The notes beneath the pieces are model-generated. The model did no database searches. It was not told where the DNA came from and saw only the letters and a list, made by a program, of their open reading frames with translations. A stretch of 64,000 nucleotides of DNA from Flavobacteriales bacterium. GTDB lineage: Bacteria > Bacteroidota > Bacteroidia > Flavobacteriales_E > Vicingaceae. This document shows positions 1 to 9,184 of this stretch, piece by piece. The stretch covers positions 27,753 to 91,752 of the forward strand of contig JABAZP010000015.1 of NCBI GenBank assembly GCA_018608405.1, given 5' to 3'. The position numbers were made by a program, and so were the translations under genes. The first letter of the stretch is position 1. Each line of letters starts with the position of its first letter.

Positions 1-1072
1 GGTCTAAGGTTGGGTCGTACTCACCATAATCTTTCAACTTCTTATTAACCTCCTTGTCACTTAATATTTCATCCTTCTCTGCTGACTCCTCAATTTCTAA
101 AGCAACTTCATCAGGTATCTCATTTAGTTCTTCCGTTACTTCAGTGTCTAACTCAACAGCTCCTGCTGCTTTTTCTTCAACTGGAGTTTCAACCTCAAGC
201 GGAAAGTTGTCTTCAACAACTTTTTCTTCCTCCGTTTCATCTACTTCTAATTGAAACTCTTCTTTAACAGGAATTTCACTTTCTTGATTAAGATCATCGT
301 TTTCGCTTTCTAATTCCGCTTCTGCAGCATCATGAAGTTCATCGATGGTTTTTTCTGGGTTAATTGCTTCTCGATTTTCCGCTTCTTCTTGTCGAATTTG
401 ATCTACCTCTTTTTTGAAACTTTTGAAAAATGCTTTAACATCGAAAACGCTAATGATAAAAATGCTAAGCAAAAAGAAAATAAAAATTCCACTTCCAATT
501 TTACCGAGGTTAGAATTTAAAAAGAGATTTAATTCATAACCAACAGCCCCACCAAGATAGAACAAGTCATTTTTAAAAAAGAATCCAAAGAATAACGCTA
601 ACCATACTAAACCAAACAAGGAATATTTAATGGTTTTGAAAATTGGCAAGAGGCTCGTTTTGAATAGAATTCTAAATCCAATTAAAAAAGAAAGCCCAAC
701 AAAAAGAAAGGAAGCGATTCCAAACCACTCGTATATAAATTGGTGAGAAACAGCTGCACCGATTTTTCCCAGCCAGTTTTCTGCAACTAACGATGAGTCT
801 TGATAGTAATCCCAAAAAGGTATTTCAACTTTACTTTGGTCAGCTTTCCATGTAAATAAGAATGAAGTAAAAGCGAGTAGAAGTACGGCAGAAGTTAGTA
901 TTAGTCCAACACCTACAACCTGCTGTGTCTTCTCATTCTTGAAGAAATTTGCGTACTTAGAGATAGTTACTTTCTTCTCGCCTAAGATCTTTTTCTTGCT
1001 AGTCGTTTTTTTGTCTCTCTTTTTAGAAGAATTTTCTTCAGGAGTATCTGATTTAAAACGATTTTGAGCCAT
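1..1072 (-). CDS. ftsK: DNA translocase FtsK, N-terminal part (cut by window edge)
   Basis: FtsK anchors at the division septum and pumps DNA to finish chromosome segregation. Only the first 357 codons are present. The start is ATG at 1072 (MAQNRF), followed by a Lys-rich cytoplasmic stretch of about 45 residues, then about four hydrophobic membrane segments (the first around residues 50-75, the last around 195-215) and a very acidic Glu/Asp linker. The last readable residues, KDYGEYDPTLD, match the segment that precedes the motor in Bacteroidota FtsK from my knowledge of the family. The ATPase and gamma domains lie outside the window. The upstream neighbours are transcribed in the same direction but separated by a terminator. 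Confidence 0.9.
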   Translation of the reverse strand, partial: MAQNRFKSDTPEENSSKKRDKKTTSKKKILGEKKVTISKYANFFKNEKTQQVVGVGLILTSAVLLLAFTSFLFTWKADQSKVEIPFWDYYQDSSLVAENWLGKIGAAVSHQFIYEWFGIASFLFVGLSFLIGFRILFKTSLLPIFKTIKYSLFGLVWLALFFGFFFKNDLFYLGGAVGYELNLFLNSNLGKIGSGIFIFFLLSIFIISVFDVKAFFKSFKKEVDQIRQEEAENREAINPEKTIDELHDAAEAELESENDDLNQESEIPVKEEFQLEVDETEEEKVVEDNFPLEVETPVEEKAAGAVELDTEVTEELNEIPDEVALEIEESAEKDEILSDKEVNKKLKDYGEYDPTLD

Positions 1073-1101
1073 TCAGTTGAATCTTTGTGTAAAACAAAAA
1101 T

Positions 1102-1133
1102 AAAGCCGTTCCTACACATGTAAAAACGGCTTT
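1102..1133 (-). terminator. Intrinsic terminator after the DUF4412-like gene
   Basis: A 9-bp perfect stem (AAAGCCGTT 1102-1110 with AACGGCTTT 1125-1133) has an inner TACA/TGTA pairing in its loop. On the minus strand it is followed by a T-rich tail. It separates the gene ending at 1159 from ftsK starting at 1072. Confidence 0.7.
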
Positions 1134-1158
1134 GAATAAGTTATGAACAGTGGATACT

Positions 1159-1794
1159 TTACATTCCGCCTGCACCCATTTTTTGCAATTCTTCAAGGGT
1201 CTTTAATGTATAATCTGAAGGAACCTCCATTTTAATTTTTTTAACCTTTCCTTTATCGATTTCAGTCACTGTTTGAGTCATCGTAAACATGTCCTGCGTA
1301 ATCATTACTTGCATTGGGAAACCTTTTATACCATCCACTGATTTAGAAGCTTTTACATCGATTTCCTCCGTGTAATAAACTTCCACTTCATTGCCTTCTT
1401 TGTCTGTAGCAACTGCTTTTTTACAATCGTACCCTAAAATCTCTTTCGTCTCGTCAGTGTAAACAATTTCAGGTTTTTCCTCATCCTTAATGTCTTCGCT
1501 ATTCATTTTGGTTGCATACTTCTGACCCATCAAATTCATTAAAGTCAGTGTTTCGCCGGTTGTACTGTTAATGATTACATTAATTTCACCACCCATTGCG
1601 TTTGGTGTAGTTGTTTTAGAAAGTTCTCCTCTCACTTCTACAGTAGAAGATTTTGGTAACATTCCTGCCATTGGCTTAATCTGTGGAGAAAGGTTTTCAT
1701 ATACCATTTCATAAGTAATGGTTCCTTCAAAATCTTGAGCAATGATTGAAAAACTGCTTAGTAAGAAAGCAATTGCTAATGTTATATTTTTCAT
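1159..1794 (-). CDS. Secreted DUF4412/GLPGLI-like protein
   Basis: A 211-residue exported protein of unknown function. I chose ATG at 1794 (MKNITLAIAFLLSS), which gives a clean signal peptide ending near IIAQ; the longer reading to 1857 would run back over the stop of the upstream gene. The mature part opens with FEGTITYEMVYEN and carries YTDETKEILGYDCKKA around residues 110-125, an arrangement typical of the DUF4412/GLPGLI group of Bacteroidota envelope proteins. It ends in a Gly/Met tail. The upstream gene (1829-2545) shares the TDETKEI-GY-CK motif, so the two look like diverged tandem duplicates in one transcript. No catalytic motif is visible. Confidence 0.75.
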   Translation of the reverse strand: MKNITLAIAFLLSSFSIIAQDFEGTITYEMVYENLSPQIKPMAGMLPKSSTVEVRGELSKTTTPNAMGGEINVIINSTTGETLTLMNLMGQKYATKMNSEDIKDEEKPEIVYTDETKEILGYDCKKAVATDKEGNEVEVYYTEEIDVKASKSVDGIKGFPMQVMITQDMFTMTQTVTEIDKGKVKKIKMEVPSDYTLKTLEELQKMGAGGM

Positions 1795-1828
1795 GGTTTT
1801 AATTTTTCTACAAAAATAACCAACAGAA

Positions 1829-2545
1829 CTAGATAATGTTGGCGAAAAGCTTCTCAATTTCCAATTTTAATTTCTTGGGTTCTACCATTTCATAGTCTTC
1901 ATCAAGCGCTAATACTGAAGCATCAATGTCTTCCTGAATCACCTTGGTTGCAGTAAACTTCATTAAAACATTATTGCTTAACAACTGATATTCCATTAAT
2001 ACGCCCTTAATCGGTTTAAAGGGAGTATGGCCATTTACATTTTTAATGTTAATCTCATCAGTATAGAAAACGTTAAACGTCCACACGCTGTCTCCAAGTA
2101 CTTTAACCTCTGCTGACTTGCAATTGTATCCTGCAATTTCTTTCGTTTCATCCGTAAATTTCACCTCCACTTCATTAAATGCAGGGTTAAATTTTTTGAA
2201 GTCTTCTTTAGTAAGTTCACTTGCATACTTTGTACGTAGCATTTTAATCGAATGAATTAACTTTTCGTTTCCCTCATTACAAATAATGGAAGTTTTGAAA
2301 ATTCCCATTCCTGCAATGATGTCACTTCGATAACTGTTATCGACAAAAGTAGTGCTCATGTTTTTCGGCATTAGGTCCAACATGAAGTTATCTTCTGCGA
2401 TGTTTGGGTAAGAAATGTCGTATTCTATTTTACCCTCAGTAATACCATCTTGAAATGAAATGTTATCACAAGCGCTAAATAAAAGCACAAATAGCACAAA
2501 AAGAGTTAAATGACTCCTTGTTTTAAAAAGCTCTTGCTTTCGCAT
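1829..2545 (-). CDS. DUF4412/GLPGLI-like lipoprotein, paralogue of its neighbour
   Basis: A 238-residue protein with a lipoprotein signal: a hydrophobic run followed by LLFSAC, with the lipidated Cys near residue 26. It shares with the downstream protein an early beta-strand opening (GKIEYDISYPN) and the motif FTDETKEIAGYNCKSA. The family is common in Bacteroidota and its job is not established. The genes are 34 bases apart and co-oriented, which suggests one operon. The start is the first ATG, giving a slightly long n-region (MRKQELFKTRSH); no internal Met offers a better signal peptide. Confidence 0.7.
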   Translation of the reverse strand: MRKQELFKTRSHLTLFVLFVLLFSACDNISFQDGITEGKIEYDISYPNIAEDNFMLDLMPKNMSTTFVDNSYRSDIIAGMGIFKTSIICNEGNEKLIHSIKMLRTKYASELTKEDFKKFNPAFNEVEVKFTDETKEIAGYNCKSAEVKVLGDSVWTFNVFYTDEINIKNVNGHTPFKPIKGVLMEYQLLSNNVLMKFTATKVIQEDIDASVLALDEDYEMVEPKKLKLEIEKLFANII

Positions 2546-2695
2546 GAAATGTTAATCGACTTAATTGGTTAAGGTTGGGAAAGTAGAAAGAAAAAAGTTG
2601 ATGTACAAATATTTATTGTCTGATATTTTAGATGAATGTATAAAAATGATAGTCAAATAAGAATATCACACGATTAATGGATACTTGAATTAACT

Positions 2696-2703
2696 TATTT
2701 TTG
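2696..2703 (+). promoter_or_regulatory. Candidate -7 box upstream of arginase
   Basis: TATTTTTG matches the Bacteroidota -7 consensus TAnnTTTG and ends 23 bases before the arginase ATG. A convincing -33 TTG is not present at normal spacing. Confidence 0.45.
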
Positions 2704-2726
2704 CCTCGAATTACCAATGTTTTTAT

Positions 2727-3683
2727 ATGCAAATACAATTAATCGAGAACAAATCGGAATTAGGAGCTGGAACCAGGGGAGCTAGTTTAGGGATAGATGC
2801 ATTGCGGATTGCATCATTGAATAAAGGGAGTGATTACTTTTTAAAAAACAAGATTGTTACCTTGAAGCATAACAATGAATTGCTTTTTGATTCTGTTAAA
2901 TTAGCTACCGCTAAGCGAATAAAAGGAATTACGAAAGTATATAAACGAGTTTGCAACCAAGTTGAGGAAACGCTTTCTGAAGGCAAATTTCCATTGATTT
3001 TAGCGGCAGATCATTCTTCTGCGGGTGGAACAATAGCAGGTATTAAAAAGAAGTATCCAACAAAGAGATTAGGTGCCATATGGATTGATGCACATGCTGA
3101 TTTACATTCACCTTATACCTCACCAACAGGGAACGTACATGGTATGCCTTTGGCAACAGCCATTGCGTTTGACAACAAAGAATGTCAAGTGAAAGAACCT
3201 TCAAAGGAGGCAATTGAGCACTGGAATGAGTTAAAGGAAATGGGAGGTATTTCTCCAAAAGTAAAAACGGAAGATATTGTATTTTTTGGAGTTCGGGACA
3301 CAGAGTTTCCGGAGAATGAGTTGATTCGTCGCGAAGGGATAAAGAACTTTACGGTAGCTGAAACGAGAGAAAAAGGAATAAAAGCGGCTTGTAAAGCGGC
3401 ACTTGAAATTTTGAAAAACTGTGACTTGATTTACATCTCTTTTGATGTGGATAGCATGGATTGTGATCTTGTGTCAATGGGGACAGGGACTCCAGTTCCA
3501 AACGGTTACACTCCGGAAGAAGCAAATTCAATCATTCAACATTTAATTCAATCAGATAAATTGGTTTGTTTTGAAATGGTGGAAATCAATCCAACACTTG
3601 ACAACAAACAAAACTTAATGGCTGAAACGGCTTTTGATATTTTGGTAAACACAACAAATACGTTAGAACAGAAACTTTCTTAA
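2727..3683 (+). CDS. Arginase-family ureohydrolase
   Basis: A 318-residue cytosolic member of the arginase/agmatinase/formiminoglutamase fold, which hydrolyses a guanidino group with a two-manganese centre. The metal-binding motifs are present in order: ADHS at 94-97 (usually GDHS), DAHAD at 121-125, HGM at 138-140 and SFDVDSMD at 238-245, with GTGTPVPNG following. The motif spacing and length fit arginase proper (L-arginine to ornithine and urea) better than formiminoglutamase, but the substrate is inferred. The stop codon overlaps the start of argS by one base, so translation of the two is coupled: one gene spends arginine and the other charges it. Confidence 0.85.
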   Translation: MQIQLIENKSELGAGTRGASLGIDALRIASLNKGSDYFLKNKIVTLKHNNELLFDSVKLATAKRIKGITKVYKRVCNQVEETLSEGKFPLILAADHSSAGGTIAGIKKKYPTKRLGAIWIDAHADLHSPYTSPTGNVHGMPLATAIAFDNKECQVKEPSKEAIEHWNELKEMGGISPKVKTEDIVFFGVRDTEFPENELIRREGIKNFTVAETREKGIKAACKAALEILKNCDLIYISFDVDSMDCDLVSMGTGTPVPNGYTPEEANSIIQHLIQSDKLVCFEMVEINPTLDNKQNLMAETAFDILVNTTNTLEQKLS

Positions 3684-5470
3684 TGGAAAACTTAAACAAT
3701 CAACTAGTAAGAGCAATAAAAGAAACATTTGTTGCAGTATTTGAAATTGCTTTGGATGATTCCCAAATTCAGCTTCAAAAAACACGAAAAGAATTTGATG
3801 GAGATATTACGCTGGTTGTTTTCCCATTCTTGCGAATTACGAAAAAATCTCCTGAACAATCAGGTGAAGTAATTGGTGAGTACTTGAAAAACAACGTTGA
3901 TCTAGTTGTTGATTATAACGTAGTCAAAGGCTTTTTAAATTTAGTAATAAATCCAAGCTATTGGTCTGACTTTTTAAAGTCAACAGGCACTTCGTCTACT
4001 TTTGGTTACGCTGAACCGAACTCCAAAGAAATAGTAATGGTGGAGTACTCTTCTCCAAACACCAATAAACCATTGCATCTAGGACATTTACGGAATAACT
4101 TCTTAGGGAATTCGGTTTCACGAATCTTAAAAGCGAATGGTCATGAAGTAATAAAAGTTCAGATTATTAATGATCGTGGAATTCATATTTGTAAGTCAAT
4201 GGTGGCTTGGAAGAAATTTGGAAATGCTGAAACACCTGCCACCACCGGATTAAAAGGGGATAAACTGGTGGGTAATTTTTATGTTCGTTTTGACCAAGAA
4301 TACAAGAAGGAAATAGCAGCATTAATGGCTGCCGGGAAAACCGAAGACGAAGCAAAAAAGGAGGCACCAATTATTATAGAAGCACAAGAAATGTTGCGAC
4401 AATGGGAAGCGGGAAAACCCGAAATCGTTGAGCTTTGGAAAACCATGAACTCATGGGTATACGAAGGCTTTGAAAGTACTTACGCCACCATGGGAGTTGA
4501 TTTTGATAAGTTGTATTATGAATCAGATACGTATTTAATTGGAAAGGAAAAGGTACTGGCGCATATCGATACAGAGTCATTTTATAAAAAAGATGATGGT
4601 TCCATCTGGATTAATCTTGAGGGAGATAAGCTAGATAATAAGATACTATTGCGTTCTGATGGTACATCCGTTTACATTACACAAGATATTGGGACAGCAA
4701 TTATTAGAGAAGAAGAATTTCATTGCAAGAATTATTACTACGTAGTTGGAAATGAGCAAGATTATCACTTCAATGTGTTGGCTTTGATACTGCAAAAAAT
4801 GGGATTTGATTGGGCAAAAGGAATTGAACACCTTTCTTATGGGATGGTTGATTTACCTTCTGGCAAAATGAAGTCGAGAGAAGGAACTGTAGTTGATGCC
4901 GACGATTTAATGCTGGAAATGAAAAATACTGCACAAGAAATTTCTGAAGAACTAGGAAAGTTGGAAGGAATGGAAGACGAGCAGAGACAAGAATTGTATT
5001 GGAAAATTGGGTTGGGAGCATTGAAATATTTCATCTTAAAAGTAGATCCTAAAAAGAGAATGTTATTTGATCCAAAGGAGTCGGTTGATTTTAACGGTAA
5101 TACAGGACCTTTCATTCAATACACACACGCAAGAATTAAATCCATTTTAAGAAAATCTAATTATACTGAAGGTTCTCTTGACTTTAAGAATGCTCCTTTA
5201 GATGCAGAAGATATTTCTGTGATTAAGCAATTGTATGACTTTCCGGAAATACTAGACGAATCAGCTGTTCAGAAAAGTCCGGCATTATTGGCGAACTACA
5301 TTTATGAGTTGGTGAAAGTGTTCAATCATTTTTACCAAAATACAACGCCAATTGTTAAGGAAGAAAATGAGGAGATAAAGAACCTAAGGTTAATGATTTG
5401 TGCTAAAACTGCAGAGGTTATTTCTAATGGAATGGATTTATTGGGAGTTCAGGTTCCTGAAAAAATGTAG
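3683..5470 (+). CDS. argS: Arginine--tRNA ligase
   Basis: A class I aminoacyl-tRNA synthetase of 595 residues, normal length. The HIGH-type motif appears as HLGHLRN near residue 135 after SSPNTNKPL. The KMSKS equivalent is SGKMKSREGTVV near 395, in the degenerate form usual for ArgRS. The N-terminal additive domain (1-110) and the C-terminal anticodon-binding DALR domain (about 470-595, with FIQYTHARIKSILRK at its start) are both present. It follows arginase with a one-base overlap. Confidence 0.97.
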   Translation: MENLNNQLVRAIKETFVAVFEIALDDSQIQLQKTRKEFDGDITLVVFPFLRITKKSPEQSGEVIGEYLKNNVDLVVDYNVVKGFLNLVINPSYWSDFLKSTGTSSTFGYAEPNSKEIVMVEYSSPNTNKPLHLGHLRNNFLGNSVSRILKANGHEVIKVQIINDRGIHICKSMVAWKKFGNAETPATTGLKGDKLVGNFYVRFDQEYKKEIAALMAAGKTEDEAKKEAPIIIEAQEMLRQWEAGKPEIVELWKTMNSWVYEGFESTYATMGVDFDKLYYESDTYLIGKEKVLAHIDTESFYKKDDGSIWINLEGDKLDNKILLRSDGTSVYITQDIGTAIIREEEFHCKNYYYVVGNEQDYHFNVLALILQKMGFDWAKGIEHLSYGMVDLPSGKMKSREGTVVDADDLMLEMKNTAQEISEELGKLEGMEDEQRQELYWKIGLGALKYFILKVDPKKRMLFDPKESVDFNGNTGPFIQYTHARIKSILRKSNYTEGSLDFKNAPLDAEDISVIKQLYDFPEILDESAVQKSPALLANYIYELVKVFNHFYQNTTPIVKEENEEIKNLRLMICAKTAEVISNGMDLLGVQVPEKM

Positions 5471-5584
5471 CATTCAATTTCATTTCTAAGTTTGGATGCA
5501 TTCAAGGCTAGATTATATCTCGTTCAAGGTTTTATAGGCTAGCTATATTCGTTAATTTTACATTTCTAAAAATTGTGAAGAAAG

Positions 5585-6931
5585 ATGTTTGAGAATTTAT
5601 CCGACAAGCTCGACAGAGCGCTAAAAGTACTAAAAGGTCAAGGTCAAATTAGTGAGGTTAACGTAGCGGAAACCACAAAAGAAATTCGACGTGCTTTATT
5701 AGATGCCGATGTAAACTACAAAACGGCAAAAAGCTTTTCTGATGCGGTAAAGGACAAAGCCATTGGTCAGAATGTATTGACATCCGTTTCTCCAAGTCAG
5801 CTTTTTACAAAAATTACCCACGACGAGCTTTCTAGCTTAATGGGAGGTGAGCAGGTAGATATTAATCTTTCTGGAAACCCTTCGGTTGTCTTAATCGCAG
5901 GCTTGCAGGGGTCAGGTAAAACAACTTTTTCAGGAAAATTAGCCCACTTACTGCTTAACAAGAGAAAGAAGAAGCCTCTTTTAGTAGCTTGTGATGTTTA
6001 CCGACCTGCAGCAGTTGACCAATTGCATGTCTTGGGTGAACAAATTGGAGTAGAAGTATATTCTGATAAAGACAATAAAGATCCTGTATCAATTGCGAAG
6101 GCCGCAATTGTACACGCTAAATCGAAAGGTTTCGATACGGTTATTGTAGATACTGCAGGTCGTTTAGCAGTAGATCAACAGATGATGGCTGAAATAGCTG
6201 CTGTTAAAAATGCAATTACTCCTTCTGAGACATTGTTTGTAGTTGATTCAATGACTGGTCAAGATGCAGTGAATACAGCAAAGGCGTTCAACGAAAAAAT
6301 TAATTTTGATGGCGTTGTACTTACTAAATTAGACGGTGATACGAGAGGTGGAGCGGCACTATCTATTCGCTCTGTTGTTGATAAGCCTATTAAATTTGTT
6401 GGTACGGGTGAGAAAATGGAAGCCCTTGATTTATTCTATCCAAACAGAATGGCCGATCGTATTTTGGGTATGGGTGATGTGGTTTCTTTAGTAGAAAGAG
6501 CGCAAGAACAATACGACGAGGAAAAGGCGAGAAGGCTGCAGAAGAGAATTGCAAAGAATCAATTTGACTTCAACGATTTCTTGGATCAAATAAACCAAAT
6601 CAAGAAAATGGGTAACATGAAAGATTTGGTAGGAATGATTCCTGGAGTCGGCAAAGCCATTAAAGATGTTGACATTGACGATGATCCTTTTAAAGGAATT
6701 GAAGCCATGATTCATTCAATGACCCCTGAAGAAAGAGGGAACCCCAAAATCATTAATGGTACAAGAAGAAAGCGAATTGCTGATGGAAGTGGAAATTCTG
6801 TTCAAGAATTGAATAAATTAATGAAGCAGTTTGAACAAACCAGCAAGATGATGAAGATGATGGGTAACAAACAGAACATGGCTAAAATGACGAAAAACAT
6901 GCCTCAAATGCCTGGCGGAATAGGACGATAA
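5585..6931 (+). CDS. ffh: Signal recognition particle protein Ffh
   Basis: The SRP54 GTPase, 448 residues, which binds signal sequences of nascent membrane proteins and delivers ribosomes to FtsY. The N domain is residues 1-85. The G domain has the P-loop GLQGSGKTT at 106-114, DTAGR near 190 and TKLDGD near 247. The M domain is Met-rich ([15 protein letters not shown] near 425-440) and binds 4.5S RNA and signal peptides. The 114-base upstream gap shows no clear 4.5S RNA. folD follows after only two bases. Confidence 0.97.
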   Translation: MFENLSDKLDRALKVLKGQGQISEVNVAETTKEIRRALLDADVNYKTAKSFSDAVKDKAIGQNVLTSVSPSQLFTKITHDELSSLMGGEQVDINLSGNPSVVLIAGLQGSGKTTFSGKLAHLLLNKRKKKPLLVACDVYRPAAVDQLHVLGEQIGVEVYSDKDNKDPVSIAKAAIVHAKSKGFDTVIVDTAGRLAVDQQMMAEIAAVKNAITPSETLFVVDSMTGQDAVNTAKAFNEKINFDGVVLTKLDGDTRGGAALSIRSVVDKPIKFVGTGEKMEALDLFYPNRMADRILGMGDVVSLVERAQEQYDEEKARRLQKRIAKNQFDFNDFLDQINQIKKMGNMKDLVGMIPGVGKAIKDVDIDDDPFKGIEAMIHSMTPEERGNPKIINGTRRKRIADGSGNSVQELNKLMKQFEQTSKMMKMMGNKQNMAKMTKNMPQMPGGIGR

Positions 6932-6933
6932 TT

Positions 6934-7806
6934 ATGCAACTACTAGACGGTAAAAAGACAGCTACAGAAATTAAATTAGAAGTAGCCGAGGAAATCAAAA
7001 GAGTTAAGGCTAAGGGTGGGAAAATTCCTCACTTAGTAGCTGTTTTAGTGGGCAGTAATGGAGCAAGTATTACTTATGTTAATGCAAAAATTGCTGCTTG
7101 TGAGAAAGTAGGAATGCACAGCACCATCGTTCGTTTAAATGATACTGTATCCGAAAAGGAATTGCTTGAAGAGGTTGATCGTTTGAACAAGGACGAGGAG
7201 ATTGACGGATTCATTGTTCAATTGCCACTTCCAAAACACATTAGCGATAAAAAAGTGACGGAAGCCATCTCTCCTGAAAAGGACGTTGACGGTTTTCATC
7301 CTTGGAACATTGGCAAAATGATGTTGAATTTACCTACCTTTTTACCGGCTACACCATTTGGGATATTGCAACTAATTGAACGTTACAATATAGAAACCAA
7401 TGGTAAACATTGTGTTGTGGTAGGCAGAAGTTCAATTGTTGGTTCTCCCATTGCAAATTTAATGTCGAGAAATTCGTATCCAGGTAATTGCACAGTTACC
7501 TTAACTCATAGCAGAACGGTTAACCTAAAGGAAATTACACTTTCAGCAGATATCTTAATCGTTGCCTTAGGTAAGCCAGAATTTATAACGGCTGATATGG
7601 TGAAGGACGGCGTGGTAGTTTTCGATGTTGGAATTACGAGAAAAGCTGACAAATCGAAGAAGTCTGGTTATAAACTATATGGAGATGTAGATTTTGATGG
7701 AGTTGCTGAGAAAGCTTCTTTCATCACTCCTGTTCCTGGTGGCGTTGGGCCAATGACCATTGTTTCCTTATTGAAGAATACCTTATTGGCCGCGAAAGGG
7801 AAATAG
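6934..7806 (+). CDS. folD: Bifunctional methylenetetrahydrofolate dehydrogenase/cyclohydrolase
   Basis: FolD interconverts 5,10-methylene-THF and 10-formyl-THF in the one-carbon pool. It is 290 residues, full length. Visible motifs are [14 protein letters not shown] (the Tyr-x3-Lys catalytic pair, near 48-61), [12 protein letters not shown] near 90, the NADP-binding GRSSIVGSP near 165 and the C-terminal [10 protein letters not shown]. The gene starts two bases after the ffh stop, so the two are probably co-transcribed. Confidence 0.97.
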   Translation: MQLLDGKKTATEIKLEVAEEIKRVKAKGGKIPHLVAVLVGSNGASITYVNAKIAACEKVGMHSTIVRLNDTVSEKELLEEVDRLNKDEEIDGFIVQLPLPKHISDKKVTEAISPEKDVDGFHPWNIGKMMLNLPTFLPATPFGILQLIERYNIETNGKHCVVVGRSSIVGSPIANLMSRNSYPGNCTVTLTHSRTVNLKEITLSADILIVALGKPEFITADMVKDGVVVFDVGITRKADKSKKSGYKLYGDVDFDGVAEKASFITPVPGGVGPMTIVSLLKNTLLAAKGK

Positions 7807-7854
7807 GGTCTTTAGAATGACACTAGAAGACAATCAATCTAACTGTATTGGTCT

Positions 7855-7862
7855 TATCTTTG
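7855..7862 (+). promoter_or_regulatory. Candidate -7 box upstream of the crp-like gene
   Basis: TATCTTTG is an exact match to TAnnTTTG and lies 22 bases before the ATG at 7885. This supports 7885 as the original start of the damaged crp-like gene. Confidence 0.5.
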
Positions 7863-7884
7863 AGCTTCTTACGATAGTTGATTG

Positions 7885-8572
7885 ATGAACGGCAGCACAG
7901 AATTCAAAATTATGGCATCTCGAACAAATTAATTTGTTCAAAAACCTTACTGACGATGAGTTGGCAGAGTTAGATGATTTGACGGTGATGAAAACTACCG
8001 GTAAAAACGACTTTATATACTTCCCAAAAGAACCCAGTAAGATTTTATTTTTTCTTAAAGCTGGCCGCATAAAAATTGGCAGCTACTCAGAAGATGGGAA
8101 GGAGATTATAAAAGCAATTCTTTACCCGGGAGAAGTTTTTGGAGAGATTGGAATTGTAGGAGAAGAAAGTCGCAAAGACTTCGCAGTTGCCATGGATGCG
8201 GAAACTAGAATGTGCACCTTGAATGTAGATCAGTTTAAAAAGATGATGGAAGCGAATGATCAATTGAGCTTAGCAGTAACCAAGACGATTAGAGAAAAAC
8301 TAAGAAATATCGAAAGAAGACTGGAGTCGTTAATTTTCAAAGATGCACGAGAACGAATCATTGACTTCATGAAGGAAATGGCTGAGAAATACGGTAAAAA
8401 AATTGGAGTTGAAGTGCTCGTAAAACACGACCTAACACATCAAGACATGGCCAATCTTACTGCCACTTCTAGACAAACAGTAACTACTGTTTTAAATGAT
8501 TTATAAGAAAAGGATTTAATTTACATGGAGCGCAAACGTTTCCTAATTCGAGAACTTGATAAGTTAGCCTAA
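7885..8572 (+). pseudogene. Crp/Fnr-family regulator, frameshifted near N-terminus and with premature TAA
   Basis: A cyclic-nucleotide-binding-fold transcription factor. The open part (7934-8506) shows an effector beta-roll with PGEVFGEIGIVGEE near residue 60 and a C-terminal HTH (HQDMANLTATSRQTVTTVLNDL). Two lesions are visible. At the front, ATG 7885 reads MNGSTEFK, then a run of four A (7906-7909) holds one base too many to enter the frame reading LWHLEQINLFKNLT, which is family-like and open without any ATG. At the back, TAA at 8504-8506 sits where a Lys codon (AAA) is expected. The same frame continues EKDLIYMERKRFLIRELDKLA, the expected winged-helix end, to a TAA at 8570-8572 that overlaps the next start by one base. 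It may be decaying, or it may be a sequence error. Confidence 0.75.
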
Positions 8573-8793
8573 TGTATACTCTGTTTACCGCTGAAAATTG
8601 CACCCAATGTGCTCAGGTTGAATCGTATTTAACGAAGCACGAAGTAGCTTTTAGAAAAGTAAATGTAGATCAATCTACAGAATGCCCACCTTTACAGATA
8701 TTTGCTTTTCCAGCGCTTTTTGCGGATACAGAATTGTTGGGTTACGGCACTGACATTATTGAGTATGTCAAAAAAAAATCTCAAACTATTTAG
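8572..8793 (+). CDS. Small glutaredoxin/thioredoxin-fold protein
   Basis: A 73-residue protein with the redox motif CTQC at residues 10-13 (FTAENCTQC), a cis-Pro region FAFPALFAD near 45 and a GYGTDIIEYV helix at the end. The size and layout resemble NrdH and other mini-glutaredoxins that reduce disulfides in the cytosol. Its ATG overlaps the ancestral stop of the crp-like gene (8570-8572), so it was probably made by translational coupling and may be affected by the premature stop upstream. Its own stop lies inside the terminator stem. The partner protein is unknown. Confidence 0.75.
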   Translation: MYTLFTAENCTQCAQVESYLTKHEVAFRKVNVDQSTECPPLQIFAFPALFADTELLGYGTDIIEYVKKKSQTI

Positions 8794-8803
8794 TTTGAGA
8801 TTT
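8776..8803. terminator. Bidirectional terminator between convergent genes
   Basis: A 13-bp perfect inverted repeat (8776-8788 with 8791-8803, two-base loop) is flanked by an A-run on the left and Ts on the right. It serves both the glutaredoxin-like gene, whose TAG is inside the stem, and the RRM gene ending at 8829. Confidence 0.85.
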
Positions 8804-8828
8804 TGAAGTCTTAAAGAAATATATTGGT

Positions 8829-9077
8829 CTATTTTTCTTCCCTTGGGTTACCGGGACTTACTTTTAGATTTCTTCCCATGTGGTCAAATCCGTTTAAAGC
8901 TTCTATTGCTTTAGTTCCGGTTTCTTCGCTCATTTCAACGAAACCAAAACCTTTAGAGCGACCTGTGAATTTGTCTGTAATAATCTTTACTGAGGTGACA
9001 TCACCAAACTCAGCAAAAAGGTTTCCTAAATCGTCTTCAGTAGATTTGTACGAAATATTTCCTACGTAAATGTTCAT
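8829..9077 (-). CDS. RRM-type RNA-binding protein
   Basis: An 82-residue protein that is a single RNA recognition motif. RNP2 is MNIYVGNI at the N-terminus and RNP1 is KGFGFVEM near 43-50, both with aromatic RNA-stacking residues, followed by a short charged tail. Such single-RRM proteins bind short single-stranded RNA and occur in many Bacteroidota and cyanobacteria; some are cold-inducible, but nothing here shows that. It is monocistronic, ended by the bidirectional terminator. Confidence 0.9.
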   Translation of the reverse strand: MNIYVGNISYKSTEDDLGNLFAEFGDVTSVKIITDKFTGRSKGFGFVEMSEETGTKAIEALNGFDHMGRNLKVSPGNPREEK

Positions 9078-9184
9078 GATATAATTGTTTAGTTCAAAAC
9101 AAAGAAAAGAAATATTTTATAAATATTTGGATTTCAATTAAAATATCACGCTACGGTTGGGTTAAATCGAAACTAGCTTCTGGA

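Noticed and set aside
5471..5584. 4.5S RNA gene upstream of ffh
   Set aside because: The gap lacks the GGAA tetraloop hairpin and pairing expected of SRP RNA.
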